A stretch of 27,077 nt of DNA from UBA8524 sp964215915 (GTDB lineage: Bacteria > Bacteroidota > Bacteroidia > UBA8524), in the NCBI GenBank assembly GCA_964215915.1, contig CAXPEB010000092.1:1-27077 (forward strand). Direction: 5' to 3'. The first letter of the stretch is position 1; each line of letters opens with the position of its first letter. The position numbers were made by a program, and so were the translations under genes. Shown here one piece after another: positions 7,303 through 14,693 of this stretch. Below the pieces are notes generated by a model that made no database searches, was not told the origin of the DNA, and saw nothing but the letters and a program-made list of their open reading frames with translations.

Positions 7303-7610
7303 TATTTTTTTAACAGGCTTCCGAGTGCTCCCAGTCCTCCCGGGAGCATGTCTTTGGCCACGGAGGCCATTTCGGCTTCTGCCACATTGTCGGCTTGCTC
7401 CAGTCCGGAGTTAACCGCCTCGATCAGGTTTTGCTTCAGGAGTGCCGGGTCGGTGAGGTTCTCATCGATCTGCAACTCCACCACACGGCGGCGTCCGTTA
7501 ACTACAGCCTTCACGCTTCCATCGCTTGAGCGGCCTAACACCTGTACCTGTTCCAGTCTTTTTCTGATCTCCTCGGCTTTCTGTTTTGCTTCTGCTAACT
7601 TTCCGAACAT
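7302..7610 (-). CDS. ybaB: YbaB/EbfC family nucleoid-associated protein
   Basis: This small 102-aa protein belongs to the YbaB/EbfC DNA-binding family, tweezer-like dimers that coat the nucleoid. The N-terminal helix MFGKLAEAKQKAEEIRKRL, the central sheet (VKAVVNGRRRVVELQID) and the closing helix are in family order, and the glycine-rich tail (LPGGLGALGSLLKK) is typical. ATG 7610 is chosen. The in-frame TTG at 7658 would add 16 residues, but it lies inside the -33 promoter element. The classical dnaX-ybaB-recR context is absent; here it leads an enoyl-CoA hydratase gene. Confidence 0.9.
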   Translation of the reverse strand: MFGKLAEAKQKAEEIRKRLEQVQVLGRSSDGSVKAVVNGRRRVVELQIDENLTDPALLKQNLIEAVNSGLEQADNVAEAEMASVAKDMLPGGLGALGSLLKK

Positions 7611-7627
7611 GGCCTGACAATTTGCGA

Positions 7628-7659
7628 CAAAAGTAGGGTAAGGCCTGCTTTTTGGCAAA
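7628..7659 (-). promoter_or_regulatory. Promoter of ybaB
   Basis: On the minus strand, TTTG (7656-7659), 20 bases, then TACTTTTG (7628-7635): an exact match to TTTG/TAnnTTTG. It gives a short leader before ATG 7610. A weaker plus-strand promoter for the rhomboid gene (TTTG 7621-7624, GCTTTTTG 7647-7654) overlaps it almost completely. Confidence 0.65.
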
Positions 7660-7668
7660 ACGAAAACA

Positions 7669-8382
7669 ATGAAGCAGGAAAAGCTCCGGTTTTATCGTGC
7701 CCTGAGGGTTCCCCTGGTTTTTACGGGGATCATGTGGGCAGTATTCCTGCTGGAACAATATGCAGGATTCCACTGGAGCCAGTTCGGGATTCAACCCCGC
7801 AGTCTCTCCGGACTCTGGGGAGTGTTATTCAGCCCCTTTCTTCATGCAGATTGGGAACACCTGCTATCCAATACATTCCCGGTTTTGGCTCTGGGAACCA
7901 TGCTCTTCTACTTTTTTCCGAAGATTTCGTTCGAGCTGCTGATCTGGCAATGGCTGATCAGCGGACTCTGGTTATGGAGTTTCGGCAGGAGCGGCTCCAC
8001 GCATATCGGAGCGAGCGGACTGGTTTATGCCATGGCTTTTTTTCTGCTGATCAGCGGGTTCATTCGCAAGAACCGCGCACTGACGGTTATTTCCCTGATT
8101 GTGGTGATGCTATACGGTTCCCTGGTATGGGGCGTATTTCCGGTGGATCCGGGTATTTCCTGGGACGGTCACCTTATGGGGATGCTCTGTGGCGTGTTGC
8201 TGGCAATCCTGTTTCGCAGGAAAGGCCCGGCAAACGATCCGCCCAAAGTATGGGATGATTCGGACCTCGACGGGGTGGAGCCGTATTGGGAGGTAGATAA
8301 TGACAAGATTGAGGAAAATGCCCGCCCTTTTACCATCCGCTACCGCTATACGCGCAAATCAGAAAAGCCCGAGGATAGCTGA
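7669..8382 (+). CDS. Rhomboid family intramembrane serine protease
   Basis: This 237-aa integral membrane protease cleaves transmembrane substrates within the bilayer. About six hydrophobic segments lie between residues 13 and 183. The family motifs are HADWEHLLSN (59-68), the nucleophile Ser116 in HIGASGLVYA, and catalytic His168 in SWDGHLMGMLCG, so the catalytic dyad is intact. A hydrophilic C-terminal tail of about 50 residues (from 187, DDSDLDGVEPYW) follows the last helix and should be cytosolic. The ATG at 7669 is 59 bases from the divergent ybaB start. The 3' end overlaps the convergent thioredoxin-like gene by 24 bases. Substrates are unknown. Confidence 0.93.
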   Translation: MKQEKLRFYRALRVPLVFTGIMWAVFLLEQYAGFHWSQFGIQPRSLSGLWGVLFSPFLHADWEHLLSNTFPVLALGTMLFYFFPKISFELLIWQWLISGLWLWSFGRSGSTHIGASGLVYAMAFFLLISGFIRKNRALTVISLIVVMLYGSLVWGVFPVDPGISWDGHLMGMLCGVLLAILFRRKGPANDPPKVWDDSDLDGVEPYWEVDNDKIEENARPFTIRYRYTRKSEKPEDS

Positions 8383-8844
8383 CTCCAGGTTGCTGTCCAC
8401 ACTCTCCACGATGCGGCCTGCTTCTTTACCGTCCCGGTAAAGAATAAACGTAGGCAAATACTCCACATTGTCTTTTAACTCCATTTGTTCCGGCGATTTT
8501 TTATCCATATCCAAAGCAAACCAGGTGATTTGTTCTTCCTTCCATCCCAGGCTATTCCCGATTTCACGGAAGGCAGGAACCAGCTTACGGCTGTCGCTGC
8601 ACCAGCAGCCCAGGTATACCTTCCAGCTATAGGTTTTCCAATTCATGGAGCGCAGACGTTCCAGAACAACCGGGTCTGGGATATAGCCCGTGGTATCGGC
8701 CAGCCAGCCGCATTCCGGGTCTTTACGAAGGGAGTGGGGATTTGTTTGTCCCAAAACTTTTTCTTGCATGGACAGCGTTTTACAGTTACCGAGCAGAATT
8801 GCCGTTACCAGCAGAACAATGCTTAAGTTTGGTACCTTAGTCAT
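8359..8844 (-). CDS. Thioredoxin-fold lipoprotein with a CxC active site
   Basis: This 161-aa protein has a lipoprotein signal peptide (VLLVTAILLGN then Cys21), placing it in the envelope. The thioredoxin core has VYLGCWCSDSRKLVPAF (residues 77-93) and the cis-proline segment YLPTFILYRDGKEAGRIVE (129-147). The usual CxxC is replaced by Cys80-Trp-Cys82, so it may be a reductase, isomerase or non-catalytic member. Similar Bacteroidota proteins are annotated only as thioredoxin family. ATG 8844 is preferred: the upstream TTG at 8862 lies inside the -7 box. It overlaps the rhomboid 3' end and diverges from the J-domain gene. Confidence 0.82.
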   Translation of the reverse strand: MTKVPNLSIVLLVTAILLGNCKTLSMQEKVLGQTNPHSLRKDPECGWLADTTGYIPDPVVLERLRSMNWKTYSWKVYLGCWCSDSRKLVPAFREIGNSLGWKEEQITWFALDMDKKSPEQMELKDNVEYLPTFILYRDGKEAGRIVESVDSNLESAILGLF

Positions 8845-8859
8845 ACGTTTACGGCAGGT

Positions 8860-8867
8860 CAAAAATA
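8860..8867 (-). promoter_or_regulatory. -7 element of the thioredoxin-like gene
   Basis: On the minus strand, TATTTTTG matches TAnnTTTG exactly. It is 15 bases upstream of ATG 8844 and argues against a TTG start at 8862. No clear TTTG is seen at -33. Confidence 0.5.
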
Positions 8868-8871
8868 AGGT

Positions 8872-9741
8872 TTGGAAAGGAGTTTATATACGGTAATGGG
8901 GCTTCCTGATTATGCCAGCCTGTCGGAAGTGAAACAAACTTTCCGGACGCTGGCGGTGAAGTACCATCCCGACCGTAATCCTGGAAACCCGCTTGCGGAA
9001 GAACGGTTCAAGGAAATCAGCGGCGCCTATCATATCCTGGGCGAAGAGGACAGCAAACGCGAATACGACCTGAGGCTCTCCGGCTATCATATCCTGCTCA
9101 AAAGCCGCAAATCGGAAAAGGATGAAAAGGCGGAAAAGCGCAAACGGATGCGCGAAGAACTGCTGGCCCGGAGAAAAAAGGAGGCGGAACACAAGATCAT
9201 CAGCGACTGGGACAAGCTGCACGGCAACACTCCGCTGATCCTGCGGCGAGGATTGAATTACGGTTTGATCGCAACGGGAAGTATTCTGGTCTTCCGAAAC
9301 TGGTTCTATACCCTGGAGTCTTTTTCTCCCTTCAATCTGATCCTGGCCGTGATGTTTTTGCTGATCGGGAATATCCGGGAGCAAAACCTCAATTATACCC
9401 GTTACCTCTACCTGGAGCTTAAAGGAAAGATCAAATTCAATATCGGACGCAGGGTAATCCGGAATCTGGCACTCGGCATGGTCCTGGGCTTTGGAGCCGG
9501 GATAACGGGGGCTCATCTCATGGCCTTATACCATTTCAAGCATTATGCGGTGGAAACCCAGGCTAAGGTTAAACTGGTTAAATCAGGGGGCTATCATTTT
9601 ATCTATGAATACAAGGCCAATGGAAAGACCTACCGGAAACCCCTGCCTGAACGGTATGTTACCGAAGGGATGCCCGGGGAGGGACTGAAGGTCCGCTATT
9701 CGAGCGTCAATCCTGTTTTTGCGAAGATTGTGGAAGACTAG
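8872..9741 (+). CDS. Membrane-bound J-domain (DnaJ-like) protein
   Basis: This 289-aa type III J-protein is an Hsp70 co-chaperone anchored in a membrane. The J-domain is at residues 4-70, with YTVMGL, helix II VKQTFRTLAVKYHPDRN (HPD at 32-34) and FKEISGAYHILG. A charged Lys/Glu/Arg stretch (78-115) follows, then hydrophobic segments near 128-147, 150-166 and 195-218. The C-terminal beta-rich part (about 225-289), ending LKVRYSSVNPVFAKIVED, resembles DUF3592 proteins. The TTG at 8872 is the only start that keeps the conserved J-domain tyrosine; TAA precedes it in frame. ATG 8896, with AAAGGAG upstream, would cut into helix I. The last 35 bases overlap the GNAT gene. Confidence 0.85.
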   Translation: MERSLYTVMGLPDYASLSEVKQTFRTLAVKYHPDRNPGNPLAEERFKEISGAYHILGEEDSKREYDLRLSGYHILLKSRKSEKDEKAEKRKRMREELLARRKKEAEHKIISDWDKLHGNTPLILRRGLNYGLIATGSILVFRNWFYTLESFSPFNLILAVMFLLIGNIREQNLNYTRYLYLELKGKIKFNIGRRVIRNLALGMVLGFGAGITGAHLMALYHFKHYAVETQAKVKLVKSGGYHFIYEYKANGKTYRKPLPERYVTEGMPGEGLKVRYSSVNPVFAKIVED

Positions 9742-10180
9742 CCTCATACAGGAGGTAAACGGTTTCTTCCATACCCAGTTGCTCATAAACCTGCTGAGCA
9801 ACACGGTTATTCCGTTCCACATAAAGCCTCAGGGTTTCAATCCCTGCCTTCTCTGCTTCCTCCCTTACTTTATCGTATAGCGCCCTGTAAATTCCTTTCC
9901 GCCGCATGTCCGAACGAACATACACGCTTTGTATCCACCAGATGGTGGCGTTACGCCAGTCGCTCCATTCATACGTGATCATGATCTGTCCCACCAACTG
10001 ACCATCCTGTTCCGCCACGAAATACCGGCCTTTTACCGGGTCTTCCAGTAAGGCCTTTACACCCGGCAGTATCTTTTCATCCGGCAACTCCTTATCCTCG
10101 GTCTCGCGGGCCATAAGCTGATTGAAGCGGGCGATGGTCACGGCGTCTTCAGGGGTGGCGTTCCTCAGGGTGTAAGTCAT
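9707..10180 (-). CDS. GNAT family N-acetyltransferase
   Basis: This 157-aa GCN5-related acetyltransferase transfers an acetyl group from acetyl-CoA to an unknown amine. The N-terminal strand is YTLRNATPEDAVTIARF. Motif A is WWIQSVYVRSDMRRKGIYRALYDKV (about 83-107), where Tyr replaces the second Gly of RxxGxG, as in many relatives. Motif B is LRLYVERNNRVAQQVYEQLGM (about 117-138). The ATG lies inside the last 32 bases of the glycosyltransferase gene, so translation is probably coupled. It is the last gene of the VWA-AAA operon. The substrate cannot be inferred. Confidence 0.9.
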   Translation of the reverse strand: MTYTLRNATPEDAVTIARFNQLMARETEDKELPDEKILPGVKALLEDPVKGRYFVAEQDGQLVGQIMITYEWSDWRNATIWWIQSVYVRSDMRRKGIYRALYDKVREEAEKAGIETLRLYVERNNRVAQQVYEQLGMEETVYLLYEASLPQSSQKQD

Positions 10181-11456
10181 GGTTTTGTTCTTCTATGGAT
10201 AGATAAAGATCTCTTCCGCAAATAATCAGCGCCAGGGCCATCATGGCCGCCAGTACACTGAATGGGAATACGACAAGGGTGGCAAACAGGAAATACAGGT
10301 ATGCGAAAAAAGAGGCGCCGACTACCAATAGCGGCAGGTACCACCTTTTCGGGAAGGTGAATGCATAGATCAGTGAAAGCACATCTGCCGGATAGAAATA
10401 GCGGTCGTGCATTCGGGGCAGGAAGAAGGGAATAAGCAGGCAGGAGAACAAAGCCACCCGGAGCAGCATTTTGCTGTCGGGTACCCATTTCGATTTCCAT
10501 ACATAAAAACAGAATGCCGCACACAGCACTCCGGTGCCGATAATCCCCAGGCGGGTAAACAAAGTCCCCGGCGCCCAGCTCAGCCATTGATAGACATTGG
10601 GAGCGAAAGAACTCAATCCTTCGTGTGCTCCTGCCTGATCCAGGTAGATAGTGAGCAGTTCATATAGCGGTCTGCCGGCCAGGTAATTCGGGAAAACGGC
10701 CAGGAGGTAAATAGCCGGTATCCACAATATGCGCGACAAAGGAAATTTCCCTTTGAGGTACAGCAGGGCCGGCACCAGGACGATAAAGATCGTTTGTATT
10801 TTGAAGGCGAAGGCCAGGCCCAGCATAATCCAGGGAAAATGTTTCTTTTCCCGGATGAAACCGTAGAGTGCAAAAAGCAGGAGGGAGGTATGGATGCTGT
10901 CGCATTGTCCCCAAAGCGCACTGTTCATCCATACGGTAGGCAAAAGAAGGCTAACAAATCCGGCCTGATAAGCCAGTCGGCGGTTCCCGGTAGTTTCCGT
11001 CAGTTTCACCACACCCCAGGCCAGCAAATAATCGAAAACCAGCGCGATCAGCTTGATGGCCCAGATCTTTTTCAGGGGAAGCAGGCTCACCAGGTACATC
11101 AGGTAGAGGTAGGGAGGGGAGTAATTATGAAACCCCCGCGACAGACTGGCGAAACCTTCGTTTTTCAAGGTGTCGTACCAGAGACTCAGGTTGCCGGTAT
11201 AGTCGCCAGACTCAAAGTCGAGCACCAGCAGGCGCGGAATCAGGCTAATCAGGAATAGAAATAACAGGCTGAATTTTTTCCCTGCGGACTGTTTGCCGTA
11301 ACGTGTGAAGAAATAATCGAAGAGTGCGCCGACTACCAATATCAGGAATACCATTAGCGCGAGCCTGCGGATAGGTTCTTCACCGAAAGCCAGGGGCACT
11401 AACAGAATTCCCAGGGCAAAAAGGAACGGTTTCTCCTGTTGCAGGAATGACTTCAC
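10149..11456 (-). CDS. GT-C fold membrane glycosyltransferase (Gpi18/PMT-like)
   Basis: This 435-aa protein with about ten or more hydrophobic segments is probably a polyprenyl-phosphate-sugar-dependent glycosyltransferase facing the periplasm. The first loop has an Asp in SGDY (85) and NYSPPYLYLMY (111-121). NSALWGQCDSIH (178-189) and PRMHDRYFYPA are typical of the mannosyltransferase-like GT-C group. The start is GTG at 11456; no in-frame ATG exists before residue 35, inside a membrane segment. It begins 24 bases after the AAA+ gene and overlaps the GNAT gene by 32, so all belong to one transcript. Acceptor and sugar are unknown; mannose is a guess. Confidence 0.83.
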   Translation of the reverse strand: MKSFLQQEKPFLFALGILLVPLAFGEEPIRRLALMVFLILVVGALFDYFFTRYGKQSAGKKFSLLFLFLISLIPRLLVLDFESGDYTGNLSLWYDTLKNEGFASLSRGFHNYSPPYLYLMYLVSLLPLKKIWAIKLIALVFDYLLAWGVVKLTETTGNRRLAYQAGFVSLLLPTVWMNSALWGQCDSIHTSLLLFALYGFIREKKHFPWIMLGLAFAFKIQTIFIVLVPALLYLKGKFPLSRILWIPAIYLLAVFPNYLAGRPLYELLTIYLDQAGAHEGLSSFAPNVYQWLSWAPGTLFTRLGIIGTGVLCAAFCFYVWKSKWVPDSKMLLRVALFSCLLIPFFLPRMHDRYFYPADVLSLIYAFTFPKRWYLPLLVVGASFFAYLYFLFATLVVFPFSVLAAMMALALIICGRDLYLSIEEQNHDLHPEERHP

Positions 11457-11480
11457 CCCACAAATAAAAGCATTCCGCCT

Positions 11481-12947
11481 TTATTCGCCTTCTTCGCTGA
11501 AGCGGAAAATGCTTCCCATCAGATCGGCGAAGCGGTTACCCTGTTCGAGGATGTCGCGGTTCAGGCGGGAGTACTCGGAGAGTGCAAAGAGCACAAACTC
11601 CATCCATACATACAAATCCCCCGCACCGGCATGTTTCCCGGCATAGGTGGAGAGGCCGTCCACCTGTTCCAGGCTTTTCTTCCAGGATTTGTCATCGCTG
11701 CGGTACAGCACATCCAACTGGCGACCTTCGGCAAACCAGTTTTCTATTTCAGCAAAAGGACTGGGTGTGCCCTTTTTCCTGAGCTTGTCAGGGTCACCGA
11801 AATGTTCGGCAAACAGGCTGCGAATGGCCTGGCCAATGAGTTTCTGAGCTACGATCTGGGCGCCTTCCTGCTCGCCTTCGTAAACCAGTTCCACTTTCCC
11901 GGTGATGGCGGGGATCACTGCGTGGAAATCGCTGATGCGCACCCGGCCTTGTTTTTCGCCGTTGAGTATCATTCTTCTTTCCGCAGCGGCAGCCAGGTTT
12001 TCCAGGGCGGAAATGCTCAGGCGGGCAGAGACTCCGCTTTTGGTATCGATAAATTCACTGTTGCGGGCTTCTATCCCGATTTGCTCCAGCAGGTCGAGTA
12101 CCAGATCGTCAAACAGGAGCCCCCTTTCCTTCAGCGATTCGAGCCTGGCTTCCTGTGCGGTGATGCTTCGGGCCAGTTCCCTGCTTTTGGGATAATGGGT
12201 GATGATTTGCGACCCGATGCGGTCCTTCAGCGGGGTAACGATGGAACCCCGGTTGGTATAGTCTTCCGGATTGGCGGTGAACACAAAGAGAATGTCCAGC
12301 GGGATACGCAGTCTGAAGCCACGGATCTGCATATCGCCTTCCTGCAACAGGTTGAACAGAGCTACCTGTATCCTGGGCTGCAGATCGGGAATTTCATTGA
12401 TTACGAAGATGCCCCTGTTGGAGCGGGGGATGATACCGTAATGGATGACTTCTTCATCCGCATAACTCAGCCGGAGGTTGGCCGCTTTGATAGGATCGAT
12501 ATCGCCGATGAGGTCGGCTGTGCTTACATCCGGTGTGGCCAGCTTCTCTCCATACCGCTCCGAACGGTGGAGCCAGTCAATGGGGGCTTTATCGCCATCC
12601 TGCTCCAGTCGTTTTTTTCCTTCTGCGGAAATCGGGTGAAAAGGGTCTTCGTTCATAGCCGTTCCCGCCAATACGGGGATCCATTCGTCCAGGAGGTCGG
12701 TCATGCTTCGCGCAATCCGGGTTTTGGCCTGTCCCCTGAGACCCAGCAGGTTGATATTATGCCCGGAGAGCAAAGCCCTTTCCAGGTCAGGAATGACTGT
12801 GTCGTCATACCCAATAATACCCGTAAATCTCGGGGTCTTTTCCTGCATACTTCGTATGAGGTTTCCGCGCAGTTCCTCACGCAGGGACCGCGGTTCATAG
12901 CCGGATTTTTTCAGTTCTCCGAAGGTGGATATACCGGGTTTGTTCAT
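11481..12947 (-). CDS. Chelatase/MoxR-like AAA+ ATPase
   Basis: This 488-aa AAA+ protein is related to the magnesium chelatase I subunit and MoxR ATPases. From ATG 12947: Walker A GLRGQAKT (69-76), Walker B region GIFVINEIPDL (179-189), sensor-1 Asn in FVFTANPEDY (221-230), and TPLKDRIGSQ with the arginine finger candidate. Walker B has Asn before Glu where most AAA+ proteins have Asp; I recall this Asn in related chelatase-like families, so it is probably not a defect. ATG 12947 follows the VWA gene stop with one base between (TGA-A-ATG). The in-frame ATG at 12977 adds ten residues and overlaps that gene by 29 bases. It presumably works with the VWA protein as BchI does with BchD; the target is unknown. 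Confidence 0.87.
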   Translation of the reverse strand: MNKPGISTFGELKKSGYEPRSLREELRGNLIRSMQEKTPRFTGIIGYDDTVIPDLERALLSGHNINLLGLRGQAKTRIARSMTDLLDEWIPVLAGTAMNEDPFHPISAEGKKRLEQDGDKAPIDWLHRSERYGEKLATPDVSTADLIGDIDPIKAANLRLSYADEEVIHYGIIPRSNRGIFVINEIPDLQPRIQVALFNLLQEGDMQIRGFRLRIPLDILFVFTANPEDYTNRGSIVTPLKDRIGSQIITHYPKSRELARSITAQEARLESLKERGLLFDDLVLDLLEQIGIEARNSEFIDTKSGVSARLSISALENLAAAAERRMILNGEKQGRVRISDFHAVIPAITGKVELVYEGEQEGAQIVAQKLIGQAIRSLFAEHFGDPDKLRKKGTPSPFAEIENWFAEGRQLDVLYRSDDKSWKKSLEQVDGLSTYAGKHAGAGDLYVWMEFVLFALSEYSRLNRDILEQGNRFADLMGSIFRFSEEGE

Positions 12948-12948
12948 T

Positions 12949-14040
12949 TCAGTAGCGTCGTTTTTTGTTGCGTGCATAATCCTCCAGGATCATTTCGCCC
13001 AGGCTCCCCAGTCCAGTGTAAAAGGCTTTTCCGCCATTGGCCTCGCTAAATTCATGGATGAATTGCATGAGGTAGGGGTCGCGGGCAATCATGAAGGTGG
13101 TAATGGGTATTTTCAGTCGTTTGCAGGCGCTGGCCATGTTCAGGCATTTGTTCACAATCTTGCGGTCGAGCCCGAAACTGTTTTGGTAATAGCCTCCGTT
13201 TTCTTTGAGGCAGCTGGGTTTACCGTCGGTGATCATGAAGATTTGTTTGTTCGGGTTTTTTCTCCGTCTCAACAAATCCATAGCCAGCTCCAGCCCGGCC
13301 ACGGTATTGGTATGATAAGGGCCTACCTGCAGGTAAGGAAGGTCTTTGATTTCAATCTGCCAGGCATCGTCGCCAAAAACCAGGATGTCGAGCGTGTCTT
13401 TGGGATACCGGGTAGTAATAAATTCTGCCAGAGCCATGGCCACTTTTTTCGCCGGGGTGATGCGGTCTTCCCCGTAAAGGATCATGGAATGGGAAATATC
13501 GATCATCAATACGGTCGACGACTGGCTTTTGTATTCGGTATCCTGAACAACCAGGTCGTTTTCGTTCAGGGTGAATTCGCCGTTGTTTCTCAGGTACGCA
13601 TTCCGCAGGGATTCGGTCATGGAAATTTGCTCCGGCCGGTCGCCGAAGCGGTAGGAGCGGAGGTCTCCCGTTTTTTCGTCGCCTTTACCGCTTTGTTTGC
13701 TATTGTGGTCGCCGGGGGCTGCTTTTTTCATTTTCCCGAAGAGCTGTTCGAGGGCATCTGCCCGGAGCATCTTTTCCGTTTTGGGAGAGGGTAGGAGAAT
13801 TCCCGATCCGGGTTCTTCTTCCTGAATGTAGCCTCGCTTTTTCAGGTCTTCGATAAAGTCACCCATTCCGTAATCTGGTGTGGTGATCTGATATTCCTTA
13901 TCGAGCTCCGTCAGCCAGGAAAGGGCTTCGTCCACATCTCCGGAAGTGAATACCAGCAGCTCTTTGAAAAGGGCAAACAGTGTATCGAAAATACTCTTGC
14001 CTTTTTCCGGTTTGTATTCACTGAATCGATAACCTATCAT
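12949..14040 (-). CDS. VWA domain protein, partner of the AAA+ ATPase
   Basis: This 363-aa cytosolic protein has no signal peptide or membrane segment. The N-terminal 170 residues are mostly helical and of unknown function, with a charged linker (about 104-130). A von Willebrand A domain covers about 173-355. Its metal-ion site is complete: DISHS (181-185), a Thr in GPYHTNT (240-246) and MITDGKP (269-275). In MoxR-VWA and chelatase systems such proteins link the ATPase to its substrate. It is the first gene of the operon, with the AAA+ gene starting one base after its stop. No cobN/bchH-like large chelatase subunit is present, so metal insertion is not supported here. Confidence 0.87.
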   Translation of the reverse strand: MIGYRFSEYKPEKGKSIFDTLFALFKELLVFTSGDVDEALSWLTELDKEYQITTPDYGMGDFIEDLKKRGYIQEEEPGSGILLPSPKTEKMLRADALEQLFGKMKKAAPGDHNSKQSGKGDEKTGDLRSYRFGDRPEQISMTESLRNAYLRNNGEFTLNENDLVVQDTEYKSQSSTVLMIDISHSMILYGEDRITPAKKVAMALAEFITTRYPKDTLDILVFGDDAWQIEIKDLPYLQVGPYHTNTVAGLELAMDLLRRRKNPNKQIFMITDGKPSCLKENGGYYQNSFGLDRKIVNKCLNMASACKRLKIPITTFMIARDPYLMQFIHEFSEANGGKAFYTGLGSLGEMILEDYARNKKRRY

Positions 14041-14078
14041 GCGTAAAAAGCAAACATTTCAGAGATTGGATAGTTTCC

Positions 14079-14086
14079 TAAATTTG
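14079..14086 (+). promoter_or_regulatory. -7 element of the thioredoxin-DUF6952 pair
   Basis: TAAATTTG matches TAnnTTTG exactly. TTTC lies 18 bases upstream (14057-14060) as an imperfect -33. The leader would be about 45 bases to ATG 14137. Confidence 0.5.
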
Positions 14087-14136
14087 GAACCTGGTTTGAT
14101 GTAACAACATTAATTAATCCAAAATTAAAGCGAACA

Positions 14137-14451
14137 ATGGTTAAAAATGTGACTGACCCCGAGTTTAAGGAAATCGTGGGAAAAGGAGATAAAGTAGTGG
14201 TGAAGTTTTATGCCGACTGGTGCGGTAACTGCAGGCTTTTCGCCCCTAAATTCAATAAAATGTCAGAGAAGGAAGAGTATAAGGATATCCAGTTTCTGGA
14301 TGTCAATGCCGAAAGCAATCCCGAAGCCAGGAAGCTGGCCGGTGTGAGCAACCTTCCTTTTTTTGCTACCTTTAACAAAGGTAACCTGGTGGCTACCGAC
14401 TTTACCTCCAAACAAGAGGTGGTAGAACGTTTGATTCAAGGCCTGCACTAA
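14137..14451 (+). CDS. Thioredoxin family protein
   Basis: This 104-aa single-domain cytosolic thioredoxin is a dithiol-disulfide oxidoreductase. The active site is FYADWCGNCRLFAP, Cys29 and Cys32, with Asn in place of the Pro of WCGPC. The cis-proline region is VSNLPFFATFNKG. The length matches typical thioredoxin (about 105 aa). Changing the Pro between the cysteines usually raises the redox potential, so it may not be the general TrxA. It is translationally coupled to the next gene: TAA, one base, then ATG. Confidence 0.93.
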   Translation: MVKNVTDPEFKEIVGKGDKVVVKFYADWCGNCRLFAPKFNKMSEKEEYKDIQFLDVNAESNPEARKLAGVSNLPFFATFNKGNLVATDFTSKQEVVERLIQGLH

Positions 14452-14452
14452 G

Positions 14453-14692
14453 ATGAAAATACCGGTAATCAAAAAAATCGTTGAGACCTATAGCCTGGAA
14501 GAGGTCACTTTGGCAGAAGCTGCCATTCTGGAAGGAGAATCACCTGCCATCGATATCGAAGGCGAGGACGAGGGAGAACAGCTGACGCATGCTTTTGCGG
14601 CAAAATACATCCTGGAAGCCATGCAGGGTGGGAAGGAGTTCAAGGAAGCCCTCAGAGAATATACATCCAAGGTAAGGAGCAGTATAAGCTGA
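14453..14692 (+). CDS. Small acidic DUF6952-like protein
   Basis: This 79-aa acidic cytosolic protein starts MKIPVIKKIVETYSLEEV, continues with AIDIEGEDEGEQLTHAFAA and ends LREYTSKVRSSIS. I recognise it with moderate confidence as the DUF6952 family of Bacteroidota, which I recall occurring next to thioredoxins. The function is unknown. It begins one base after the thioredoxin stop, so the two are made together and may interact. It ends one base from the convergent folK stop, leaving no room for a terminator between them. Confidence 0.8.
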   Translation: MKIPVIKKIVETYSLEEVTLAEAAILEGESPAIDIEGEDEGEQLTHAFAAKYILEAMQGGKEFKEALREYTSKVRSSIS

Positions 14693-14693
14693 G

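Noticed and set aside
11631..13049. 472-residue plus-strand open frame
   Set aside because: It is antisense to the AAA+ gene, which has clear ATPase motifs; the product has no recognisable domain.
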